Assembly: GCF_030253575.1 (NCBI RefSeq)
Contig: NC_080557.1
Coordinates: 15,476,001 to 15,540,000, forward strand
Length of the DNA: 64,000 nt
DNA from: Rhododendron vialii
Lineage: Eukaryota; Streptophyta; Magnoliopsida; Ericales; Ericaceae
Direction of reading: 5' to 3'
The position numbers and the translations under genes were made by a program. Below, piece after piece: positions 1 to 10,400 of this stretch (position 1 is its first letter; each line of letters begins with the position of its first letter). The notes under the pieces are model-generated. The model saw only the letters and a list, made by a program, of their open reading frames with translations. It did not search any database and was not told where the DNA came from.

Positions 1-1195
1 ATATTGAATCTGCATTCCGATGAAAAGGTTTTCAAAATCCGTTAGACCCAAAATTCTATGAGAATGATTAAAACAACAAGTACAACAAAATTAACTGTAT
101 CGATCGCCGTGATAGTGATGCGGTCATGTGACTATTGTACATTAGACTACAGCACAAGATCTTGATTCATAATAAAAAAAGTGTAATGTATAGATTTTAA
201 AGGTGGTTGGCAACTAATTTTTTTTCAAATGCTCGATCTAAATCGATAGGATTTAACATCTTGTTCATTTAATCATTGTCACCAAAATCGGTGATAATCG
301 GATGTCGACAACCACATAATCGAAATACATTTGGTGCTTCCAGAAGCGTTAAAGTCCCATACCGTACCACTCTTGGGCCGCCTCGACTATTTTTTTCCGA
401 ATCGGGACCGTCTATACTTTACGTAACAAAGATTAGAATACTTCTGCCAAAAATGAATTAAATTTCTTATCGATACATACTTGATCGGATGTAAAATGTC
501 ATTATAATAATGAATCTACGTCCCAATAAAAGGGCTTTCTAAACCCGGTAGTCCCAAAAAATTTACGAGAACAATTAAAACACCAAGCAAAACATACTGA
601 ACAGTATCGATCATTGTGATTGTGTTGCGATAGTATGAGTATTGTACATTACACAAAAGCATAAGACCTTAGTTTAGGAACAATGAAATTCAACATATAG
701 ATTTTAAAGGAAGTTGTTCAATAATTTTTTCTGATGACCGATCTAAACCGTTAAGATTGCACATCTTATTGATTCTATATTTTTTGCCAACTTTAGTGAT
801 GATCGGATGTCGGCAACCACATGATCGGAACACATTCGATGCTTACGTAGGTATTAAAGTCCTATAATTCACAACTTGATGACCGCTTGATCAATTTTTT
901 AAAAATCGGAACTGTCTATCATTTCCGTAAGAGAGATTAGATCATTCTTGCAAAAAAATAAGTAAATTGCTTATCGTTACAAACTTTATCGGACATAAGT
1001 TATCATTCTTATGTTGAATTTTTGTACCAATCAAAGAGTTTCATAACCCGAATGGAGCCCAAAATTTTCAAAATAACAAAATCAACAAGAACAACCAAAT
1101 TAACGGCCTTGATTATTAAAATAATGATTTATTGAGGTCCATTACATTTTACTGTTGAACATAATTGCAAGACACATTTACATTTAAAATTTTTT
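1..1195. repeat. Tandem satellite, about 505-bp unit, 2.3 copies
   Basis: The block starting near position 5 recurs at about 511 and again at about 1015, so the period is 504-506 bp. Shared landmarks in each copy are a tgaatc/tgaatt start, a run of near-identical text around gggctttctaaaccc or its variants, an attaaaacaac-like stretch, and an end around cggatgtaaaatgtcatta. The copies differ at many positions. The third copy fades out around 1195. The array probably continues to the left of the window. No gene is seen here; the short ORFs are not conserved between copies. Confidence 0.75.
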
Positions 1196-1253
1196 TTCCC
1201 ACTTAACCACGGTTAAACATTTTCAAATAAAAAAATAAGTGAAAAAATGACAG

Positions 1254-1800
1254 GTGGGTATTGTTATGGTTTTAGAGGTTGTTGTTATACCTTTTAGAGG
1301 TTATTGTTATGCTTTTATGTGGTCATATTATGCTTCTTTTACTTTTTGCTTTTTGTTATGCCTTTTATGGTTTTTGTTATACTTGTCATTGGTTTTGTGT
1401 TATGCTTTTCAATGGTTTATGTTATGCCCACATGGTTATAACTCAACAGTTATGTCATTTAATGGTTTTGTTATGCCTATTTTGGGTTAATGTTATACCG
1501 GTTTAGAAAATGTTATACTCATGTTATGCCATTAAATTCACGTGTTATGCCTTTTTGGGTTTACTTGTCATGCCATTTAGTGGTTTTGTTATGCCAAATT
1601 CGATGACCTGTTAGGGTGACCAGTTAGACCGGTTTTTTTTGGTCAAACTGGCATGCGTGGCACAATCTCAACCGTTGGATCGGAGTTTTGGTTATGCCTT
1701 GGTTATGCCTTGTTATGGCTTGGTTATACATATAATTGGTTTGGTTATGCTTGCAATGATTTTGTTATGCCAAAAGTTACGGTGTCCCCAAAATGACCGG
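1254..1800. repeat. Degenerate TTATG(C)-motif tract
   Basis: The motif TTATGCC, usually as ggttttgttatgcc, recurs more than twenty times with irregular spacing. Two overlapping ORFs on the plus strand are a by-product of the T-rich repeat and translate to hydrophobic low-complexity peptides. I read this as a degenerate minisatellite and not coding. Confidence 0.6.
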
Positions 1801-1983
1801 GGACACCAAAGTCATTCCCTAATCTGAATCATGCATAATCTGATTGCAATATTCTTAATTTCATATCTTGACCCATTAATTGACTCTCTTATTATTTGTA
1901 TGTATAATATGGAACTCATCATAGGTTATTTCATCCCAAGTTTTGCAAATTACTATGTTCATCTTATTTCGCCTTCAAAAGAA

Positions 1984-2547
1984 ATGAAAATACCCGCCAG
2001 AACACAAGTCCTTTTCCTCTTGCTAGTTTTGTTCGATCTGGACGTTCTCTTATGGGCCGATTTAATCGCCGACACCTGCCGGAAAACTATTTATCCCGGG
2101 ATTTGTGTTTCGACTCTGCGATCGAATCCTCGCAGTGCAGGTGCAAATGTAACGGGACTTGTGCGCATAGTTTTCGATACCGCTCTTCCCAAAGCAAATT
2201 CTACTCTCAACCTGGTAAACGAATTATACGCCAAGGCGCTCAAGGCGAAACAAACTAGTTTCTTCGAGTATCTTTCCAATTGCTTGAATCAATACAAGGA
2301 GGCCGTATCTGGACTCAATGGTTGTACCGAGTATCTTGGGTCGGACAACTTCGGAACTGTTCTGCACGCAACGCAAGCCGTTAGCTATGTTCTGATCTGC
2401 GAGAAGGAGTTTATTGCATTACGTCCTATCGGTGGGCGTGCGTCGCCTATCACGGCTCAAAATAACGCCATGGAACGACTGGTGTCGATTGCCTTGGGGA
2501 TCGTGAAATCGCTCGGCTGCAATCAACCGATTTGCAATTTCTCATGA
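1984..2547 (+). CDS. Pectin-methylesterase / invertase inhibitor (PMEI-domain) protein
   Basis: This single-exon gene encodes 187 aa. An upstream in-frame ATG exists at 1831, but I chose 1984 because it places a hydrophobic signal peptide (residues 9-25) at the N-terminus. The mature domain has the family's cysteine pattern: C32 and C41 in the helical hairpin (TCRKTIYPGIC), then C100 (YLSNC) and C139 (LICEKEF), which in this family form two disulfides. Extra cysteines are C114, C179 and C184. The stretch NCLNQYKEAVSGLNGC followed by DNFGTV is typical of the four-helix bundle. Family proteins are secreted and bind either pectin methylesterases or acid invertases; the sequence alone does not say which. 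Length is normal for the family. It is not linked functionally to its neighbours. Confidence 0.85.
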   Translation: MKIPARTQVLFLLLVLFDLDVLLWADLIADTCRKTIYPGICVSTLRSNPRSAGANVTGLVRIVFDTALPKANSTLNLVNELYAKALKAKQTSFFEYLSNCLNQYKEAVSGLNGCTEYLGSDNFGTVLHATQAVSYVLICEKEFIALRPIGGRASPITAQNNAMERLVSIALGIVKSLGCNQPICNFS

Positions 2548-2835
2548 ATGTAATGTGTCCTGGTTTGCAAATGCTGAATAATTGAGGAGCGAAGAATATA
2601 TATATATATATATATATATTTTTTTACCGATTTGCTTTTTCTCATGATCGTGAAGCAAATCTCTTTGCGCGCCCCTGACACCCACCCCGGACCCCACCCC
2701 CCAGGACCAAAATCCCCTCCCCCCGGGCAATAATTGAACCCACGCCAGTAATTCAATTCATTTTCTTATTTTTCATTTATTTACTGAATAACTTTTATAT
2801 CTTTTTACACTTTTATTTATTTAATATAATATTTA
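2548..2835. repeat. (TA)n microsatellite and C-rich tract downstream of the PMEI gene
   Basis: A (TA)n run lies at about 2597-2620, followed by a C-rich stretch at about 2668-2728 with several CCCC blocks, then AT-rich DNA. No coding sequence is seen. The 3' UTR of the inhibitor gene probably ends somewhere in here, but I see no decisive poly(A) signal. Confidence 0.5.
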
Positions 2836-2837
2836 AG

Positions 2838-3093
2838 CGTTCCAATTTTCAATCCGCTTGAATCGATGCAAAGATCTTATTTTTTTAATTATTTTATCTT
2901 CAATGGTCATAATGAATTTTTGGCTCGAAGGCCTTTCAATAAGTACCCTAAGGCTCCTTATTTAGTTTCAGGTCTCTCTTAGAGTGCTCATTGAAAGGCC
3001 TTAGAGCCAAAATTTCATTACGACCATTTATGATGAAATAATAAGAAAAATAAGGTCTTTGCACCGGTTCAAACGAATTAAAAATTGGAACAC
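2838..3093. mobile_element. Foldback MITE-like inverted repeat
   Basis: About 112 bp at 2838-2950 is repeated in reverse complement at 2981-3093, with a loop of about 30 bp. Matching landmarks are ccaattttcaat / attaaaaattgg at the outer ends and aaggcctttcaat / attgaaaggcctt at the inner ends. It has no coding capacity. Transcription through it would make a long hairpin RNA. Confidence 0.7.
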
Positions 3094-3094
3094 T

Positions 3095-3598
3095 TATTTT
3101 TTTACTCTTTATATGTATTTTTAAATTATTTAATATTATATACGTGAGTAAATTTCTTTATATTATTGAAATTTTACTCTTATTTTTTTACTCTTATTAA
3201 AATTTAATAATTCTTTTATGTTATTGAATTTATTAATTTTGTATTTATTTATATTTTTTATCTATTTTATTTCTAACCACTTATTCAGATTTCATTTTAT
3301 CTTCTTATCTTCAACTATAACCACTCATTTAGATTTTCTTTTTATCTTCAATTACAACCACACATTTAGATTTTTTTGTTATCTTGTTATCTTCAATTAT
3401 AACCATTCATCCATCACCCTTTATCCTTATATATCCAGCATTATCCTTCCAAAATCACCATCTTCTTCCCATCACCTCCCTCTCCCTGCTTATCTCTCCA
3501 ACATCACCATCTTTCCATCATCTATCTCTCTCTCTTTTCCTCTGTCATGGCTCCTCCCTCCTTTTCCACACCTGTTTCGTAAAACGTAGAAGAACATT
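3095..3598. other. AT-rich DNA with a short tandem motif and CT-rich leader
   Basis: 3095-3290 is AT-rich without features. At about 3296-3410 a unit containing atcttcaa-tataacca-c-catttagat is repeated two to three times. 3430-3590 is pyrimidine-rich and could be the 5' leader of the FAR1-type gene that starts at 3599. Confidence 0.35.
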
Positions 3599-4294
3599 AT
3601 GAATAACTACAACTTGTCATTTTCGGATAGTTGGTCTGTTGAAAATGATGTTTCTAGTGGTGAGGGCGTCTCCCACAATTTTTGTGATTATACATCCGAA
3701 TTCACAACTGACGAGGTTAGTTATTACCGTTGTTCTTATGCATATTAGTTATTTAATTTAAAAGTTTAGAAATTATGCAAATTAGACTGTAGATTGGATC
3801 ATGTTGCACTTATACATATTCTTTTTTCTTGTTTATAGATTTTTCAAAGTAGAGACGACATGGTAGCTTGGGTGCGGAGAGTCGGTATGGAAAATGGTAT
3901 TGTCGTTGTCATTAAGAAATCTGCTAGTTTAATTAGTGGCAAACTGCCAAAGTGCATTCTTAGTTGTGAAAGAAGTGGAAAGTATAGACCGGCAAGGAAT
4001 GCTATTGAAAGGCAATCCTCGCAAAAGAATAATGGGACAAAAAAATGTGAGTGCCCATTTGAGCTGCGAAGTATATCAATACCTCTAGCGGGTGTCATGT
4101 GGGGTGTAAGGATTGAATGTGGTTTCCATAACCATAAAACAACAGAATATTTTGATGGGCATGAGTACCCGTCAAGGTTAACACCAGAGGAGAAAGAAAT
4201 TGTGCGCGACATGGCGAACAACACCGCGCCTCGTGAAATTCTTAGTGTTTTAAAGAAAAAAAAACCCGTTAAACGCTACAAAAACAGTAATTAA
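3599..4294 (+). CDS. Truncated FAR1/MULE-type zinc-cluster protein
   Basis: There are two exons, 3599-3715 and 3839-4294, joined in phase 0 by a GT-AG intron; the product is 190 aa. After an acidic leader, residues from IFQSRDDMVAWVRRVG onward match the N-terminal zinc domain of FAR1-related and Mutator-like transposases. The C-x3-C pair (KCILSC), the C-x-C pair (KKCECPF) and the terminal H-N-H form the putative zinc ligands. The conserved LTPEEKEIVRDM stretch follows, then the frame runs into a Lys-rich tail and stops at 4292. In full-length relatives a MULE transposase core follows, and it is absent here. This is therefore a remnant or a domesticated DNA-binding fragment. The A-rich tail repeats (aaaacagtaattaaagtc at about 4281 and 4342) begin at the truncation point. 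Confidence 0.6.
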
Positions 4295-4517
4295 AGTCTT
4301 TTATAAGCAAACAAAAAAAAAAGAGAAGTTAAAAAAAACTAAAACAGTAATTAAAGTCTTTTAAAAGTATAAAAAAATTAGTAAAAGTAAAAAAAAATAA
4401 AACAGTAATTATTTACTTTTCAAAGTAAAACCAAAAAAAAAAACTAGTCAAAGTGAAAAAAAAAACCGAAAAAGGAGGGGGCACCGTGGCAGGGGGAGGG
4501 GGGGGGGGGGGGGGGGG
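4295..4517. repeat. A-rich decayed repeats ending in a 20-G run
   Basis: The text aaaacagtaattaaagtctt appears twice and a third decayed copy follows, with a spacing of about 60 bp. A run of about 20 consecutive G lies at 4498-4517, preceded by gggggaggg. No gene is seen. Confidence 0.55.
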
Positions 4518-4966
4518 TGCCACTCAGGGGGGCTGCTGCCCCTTCAAGGGACAGAGGGGCTGCTAGGGGCAGCAGAGTGCTGTCCTGGCCCAGGGGGCTC
4601 AGCTCCGGTTTTAGTCCAACGATCGGAAACATTCACTTCGTAGAGCTCATTGAATTGAACAAGTATGCAAAAAATCAGTTTGATCGGATATATTTTAGTG
4701 CCTGATCAAAACACATATAACTTGCCAATAATGGGTTCTAGTAGATTTGATCCAGTGTTTCGGATCCATTCTTTTCAAGACAAAAAGGTTCCGATCAGGC
4801 ACTTAAAGATATCCGATCAAACTGATTTTTTTGCACACTTGTTCAACTCGACGAGCTCTACGAAGTGAACGTTTCCGATCGTCAAACCAAGCCCGGAGCG
4901 GGACTCCCTGGGTCGGGACAACACGCTGCTGTCCCTTCAAGGGACAGCAGCCCCCCTGAGTCCCTC
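4518..4966. mobile_element. Long foldback element
   Basis: The left arm (4518-4707) and right arm (4793-4966) are imperfect reverse complements around a loop of about 85 bp. Landmarks are actcaggggggctgctg / cagcagcccccctgagt at the outer ends, acgatcggaaac / gtttccgatcgt in the middle, and gtgcctgatc / gatcaggcac at the loop. The arms are GC-rich outside and AT-rich inside, with no coding capacity. Its position next to a MULE-type domain suggests, but does not prove, that it belongs to a Mutator-like foldback. Confidence 0.7.
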
Positions 4967-5208
4967 CGAAGGGCCGCGGGTCAGAGGGGGAGCGAGAAGA
5001 GGACCTCATCGTGAAAGCAAAAATAAATCGCGATAAAATGTGAAAAGAAAGGCGATTCCATCCCTCCTTGCTCCGAGTTGCTTGTTACTACTTGCATAGG
5101 CAAATATATGAATCTGAGATCTGTGTCTTCGTAAAGGAAGCCATTTCGAAATCCCTCCTCTCTACCTCCAACATCACATCACGGTCACTTTATATCAGCA
5201 GGCCATTA

Positions 5209-6513
5209 GAGCATGCATCTCCGAGGGGAAAGGCAAATTTTCATTCCAAAAATTACTGCATTATTCTCTAACCAAGGGACTCTCCAGATTACCTATGTGG
5301 CAAATTGAATAGACATCAAAGCATATCATTTCCAAGGGACTCTCCAGATTATTCTCTAACCAATTTAAAAGATTTTAATTCATTTCTTTTATCACTCCAT
5401 TTTATGGACTATTCTCTATGTTTCTATATATCCAATTATCTTTACCAATGTTGCAGGATCTTTTCTTCTTCTTTTTTCGTTATGAAACTCTCATCCTTAA
5501 TTCATTCCACATTACCACTTAAACTCCAATTTGTTATTAATTTTCCTACATTCATCTCCTTATTCAGGGACGGAGATAATATCAGTTTTACCTCTAAATT
5601 ATAAAGGCCATGACAATTTGTATCCAAAAGTTAGTACACATTTTCCTGGCCTCTTATAAAATTTACGTCCCCAAGTATCTTTGTCAAGTTCCAAAAACGT
5701 TTTCTTTTACGTATGTGTTTTTCCTAAAGTCTGTTATCTATTTATGTATTGTAGCAAATTTTACGTTCAAAATTCATTTCTTTTATATTACAGTTGTTTA
5801 CGATGAAAAATAAAATTTTCTAAGACCATGTTAATTAATGGTGCCCCCATCGAGCTAAATTCCTAATTACGCCACTGTCCTTATTTCATTTGATGTTCTA
5901 CATTGCGGAAAGTCTCTGGCTAGCTTGAGATTGTTCTTGATGATTCGGACAGTGAGTCGGACAACGAACTGGAAATGCTAGGCCTTGCTCCGCAAGAGGA
6001 GGAATTTAACGCGGACGCAAGGAGACTAAGTCGCGGTTCTGTTCAAGGTCACACTCGCGACTGAGAAGTATTCCCACTTGTCGAATCTTAGACCAAAGTT
6101 GCATTAGTGACCTCTTCTCTCGATTTTTTTATCAAAAAATAAAGGTTTCCATATCATTAAATGAGCATGTCTTGTATTTGTGAAAATACTCCCACGCTCG
6201 TGACCAATAACTATTCTTGCTTTCCTCGTTCCCTTGTACATTGTCCAAACTTATGCAAAGCCGTGACGAAAATCAACATGATCGAGTAGGAAACAGTGAC
6301 GAAAATTGAGCGGGTGGAGTAACTTGAGTTGGAAAGTGCGACGATTGACTGGGAAATTGAGATAACGGAGTTGAATAGTTTTCTTGATCTCTTCAAGAAA
6401 ACTACACTAAAATAGTGTAGCATTTTTTGCTTCTTCCCTCAGAGAGCCATTTGCTAACATGGCTCTACAAATATGGATAAAGTTTAGTTTTGCTTCTCTC
6501 CTTTGAGATGCTC
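5209..6513. mobile_element. Non-autonomous PIF/Harbinger-like element
   Basis: The element starts gagcatgcatctcc and ends in the matching inverse gagatgctc. It is flanked by TTA at 5206-5208 and 6514-6516, the 3-bp target duplication typical of PIF/Harbinger. Inside, ccaagggactctccagatt occurs twice (about 5273 and 5332). A short coding-like remnant lies at about 5933-6064, a Ser/Asp/Glu-rich peptide including DDSDSESDNELE and ending at TGA. It may be residual transposase sequence, but I cannot assign it. Confidence 0.5.
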
Positions 6514-6516
6514 TTA

Positions 6517-7421
6517 TTTCATTAAATTACGGTACAATTTCGTGCTTGTCGGTTCCCGATATTGAGATGCAGCTCTTAGTCCATCCGGTAGTATCTGTTG
6601 GCTTTTAAGGAGGAGATCTGAAGTTCGAGTCTATGAAGAGACGTTTAACTACCCTTTTGCTTTTAACCCACAAATTCCCTTGTCAACGTTCAACCTTTTT
6701 ATACTTTGTCATGTACTCAACCAAATCAGAAATTTTAAGAAAGAGGTTAAAAGGGGATGCGAGTCGGAGAGGTAGACGTATCAGAGAGAGTCAGAGAAAG
6801 AGGTTCCGCGTTTGCAACCATCATTGTTTCCAATTGATATACGAGACGGTTTTCTCCGTGGAGCAGGCATTCCGGTTATGGCACGGTGGTGTTTGGGTTG
6901 CGTGCGTAATTTCCAACACACTCATTTCAAAATTAGATTGCATTCTTGATTTAATCATTTTATATAACACAGTTTGGAGTCCTGATCATTTTTAGGGCAA
7001 GAAATTTATGATAAAGTGTCAACACAGGCCTGATTTTGATGAATATTTTCAAACATGTTATCCCAATATATAATTAGTTAAGTTAATTTGTTAGAATTTA
7101 ATTCTCAGTGTAGAATACTAGACATAAGAGGTTACCGAGCTGCCGTTAATTTACTTTCTTCAGTGTTTACTTTTTCCTACGATTTTCCTTTCTCTTTGTA
7201 AATCACTTCACAAATTTAGGATCCCAACACATATCAAGATAAGAGGCCAAGGGGTTCAAAACTACAGAGACCAAAAATGACTTGGACACGAATGTCCAGA
7301 GAATTGGGTAATCAAATCAACAACGTTGTGACAAAATGGTGATTTTGAGAAGCAAATTAAGAAGAATAACTGTTCAAAGAAAACACATCCCAAGTATGAC
7401 GTTCTCGGAATCAAATTGAGC
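6517..7421. other. Intergenic DNA 3' of the RPB5 gene
   Basis: I see no gene. ORFs on the plus strand around 6633-6995 show no recognisable domain and are probably chance. The part next to 7422 should include the 3' UTR of the RPB5 gene on the minus strand. Confidence 0.4.
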
Positions 7422-10400
7422 TCAGAACACGCATCTGTATGTTATATATGTACCAGCAGTCTCACTCTTTCGAGTGATCTTCACAATTTGCCCCATCTTT
7501 AGTCCAAAATATCTAGCAATCGGATCGGTCACCAACATTCGAGGTAGCTGATCTCCACAACAAACATGAGAAACATTCGAATATCAGAAACTGGAAGGAT
7601 TTGAATCTGAAAACCAAATTACGATATGCAAGTACCACGCCGATATCACAATCAGTAGAAGTAGAAATGAAACTCAAAAAATAAGTTGTGCGCACTCAAA
7701 TGCTCTGCATAATATGCATGACATACAAAGCACGGCATTATGTGGGAAAAGCAAAGTCGCAACCTTTTTCTGGTACGTCAGAAATTATCATAGAAGAACA
7801 TGCTTGCATTGCCAGAACAACTGAAGGATCAGTCCCTAAGCAAAAGCAATACGAAAGAGACGAATTGACACCTTCAAGATCTTGAGGAACCCTTGAACTT
7901 GTTTTAGCTACAGATAACAATTACCACTCGAAAACACTACTGATCGTAGAGCTCCACAGTTTAACAAACAGCAAAGCATATTTGTAAGCAAAGGTGAATG
8001 TATATCTAATTTCCAGAGGTGTGCTTTAGCTGGCATGAACTTCTAAAATCAATCTCCAAATTTATGGAACAAAAAAAACTCAATGAAGTACGGCTCATTC
8101 CAGCACCAATATTTGATCAAAACAGTGATTCATGAAAATGGATAATGTGCTGAGTGGTCAAGACGTTAATTGTCTTGGTTTTTTGTTGTTCTAATGTCGA
8201 TTGTTTGATCTCTGATACAGCCGAGTAGAAAACAGTGTGAACCACTGAACCCGTCCGACCCAACCCAACAGTGGTTTGGATAACTTAAGCGGTTGGATTC
8301 TGGTGTCAATTCGAAAAACGTAGAACTCAGTCGGACGTCGGGCTGGAGAGAAAAACATGAACCTGATCCGACCACATATTAACTCCACATATGCCACAAA
8401 CTAAAATTGATTGGTTATTTCTGTTTCAGTTACTCTGTTTCCTTTATAGTTTCTGTTTCTGTATCCTTTTCCTGCTTCTGTAATTTCTCTGGTGGAAAAT
8501 TTGATCCTATCTCTATCAAAGATATTGATAAGATTAAGAGCGAAGGCTGCTAAATTGGGAAGATGGACAAAGAGCTTGTGTTTTAAGATGATTATTTGAC
8601 TTGGAATGATGTTAATCTAGCTGCTGAAGTTGAAGAGCCTAGCACGACCACTAAGTCAACTTCAAAGCCAATACAAAAAGGTTTGAAGTCACAAAGTTAA
8701 AAAATGATAAAAATAATCAACTATACAAGGGCTTGTATATGATAATGACGAATAGGAACAAGTACAGTGAGAAGATGGAGATCAAATGAAGGAGAAGAGG
8801 AAGATGTTGACGGATATAAATCAAATGATTATGAAGAAGAGGAATCAATTGGTGATTTGGATGGTTTATATGCATGACTCCAGAATCCCTATATTAGAAT
8901 GCTATTTACTCACTATTACTTTATCATGTTGCTAAAGCTGAACTTGCAACATTAGTTTTTGATAGATGGATATTATTTTTCATTTATTCATATTTGGTCA
9001 TTTGCATGTCAAATGTGATGATTGATGTTCTAACTTTTAGGACTTCAATATATGTTGTTTTATATGATAGATGTCATTTTTAATTCCATTAGGTGATTTG
9101 GTAATGAAGCATATTTTACTTTTTTCCCAACGTGCACTTCAGTTCAATGGGCTCGAGGGGCCCTTGGCACCTCGGGGCTTTTGGGGTAAGAAAGTTCCCC
9201 ACCCAAGTAACTCGACAGAACCCAACGAAAACCCGAGTGAACCAATTTGCATTGGTTTCGGCAGTACTTGGTTAGAAATAGGATGATGATTTCTATAACC
9301 AGCTAGTCGGATCGGGTGGCGGGTAGGTAGCAAACCAGACCCGAATCAACCCGTGCTTACTTCTAGTCCTTGAGTTCCGGAAATGCAGCAAGCCTTCATT
9401 TCTTAGGTTGAGGTATAGAACTAAACCACATCAAAATGAACCAACTCAACATCAACTTACTTATGCCCAAAGGTTTGTCCACTGTCAGAACATAGAACAT
9501 TCATCGTTACGTAAATATGAAGTATCTAACTATCCCAGCAGAAAAGTATCGACAAAAGTCATGTCTCAAGTCCATAAATCCATGTTGAAATCCATGACAA
9601 AAAAAACTGACCTGCGCACGTTTGACTTTGTATTTTTCCAACAATTCGTTTTCCTCTTTAGAAGTGAGCACCTCATGCTTCGGAACAAGTTCATGTTCAT
9701 TGACATTGACAAGTAACTCTGAGTCCTGTGTCAACAAAGGAAACATATGTGAGATTTTTCACTTTCCTTTTGCCATAAGGTTCACCTCCATTGCCGTTAA
9801 GTACATAATTAGTTTTGCAAGAACGATGTGTAAGGTACAATGTTAGCACAACAAATAGCATGATACAAACCCATGGGTAGAACTCACCCTTGAAAACTGG
9901 CTTACAAGGGGAGGGTGCCCAAAAGCTTATATGCACATGGCCAAGCCCATACTTAGCCAATGTGGGACATTAGGATTGTAACATACCACTATGCTTCGCA
10001 ACTGACGTCCACGGCAGCCCACTCTATCGACATTGACTCGATGGTAGCCCCTTCTCTTTTTAGGTATTTTAATCCAGTCTATAGGTCGCCCCCTCCGCGG
10101 GTCGAATCGCAACGTTGAACCTGGCCCTGATACCAATGATCCGAACCCTTGGGTAAAACTCACCCTTGAAAACCGGCTTACAAGGGGAGCATGCCCAAGA
10201 GCTTATATGCACATGGCCAAGCCTATACTTAGCCAATGTGGGACATTAGGATCATAACATAGCATAGGGGTAATACAGCGTATGCAAAACCCAGAGATCC
10301 AGAAGATATTGTCTACGCTTGTATTGCTACATCGGTCATGGCAAGTAAAGAGCTCCCAACACAATGCCTGCTTAAACTTTAGTGGAAGCTAAATCTAACC

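Noticed and set aside
1254-1506. Two overlapping hydrophobic ORFs
   Set aside because: Both are products of the TTATG-rich tract in two frames and show no transmembrane domain family.
3599-4966. A complete Mutator-like element made of the FAR1-type gene plus the foldback
   Set aside because: The gene lies outside the foldback arms and no transposase core or 9-bp target duplication was found.
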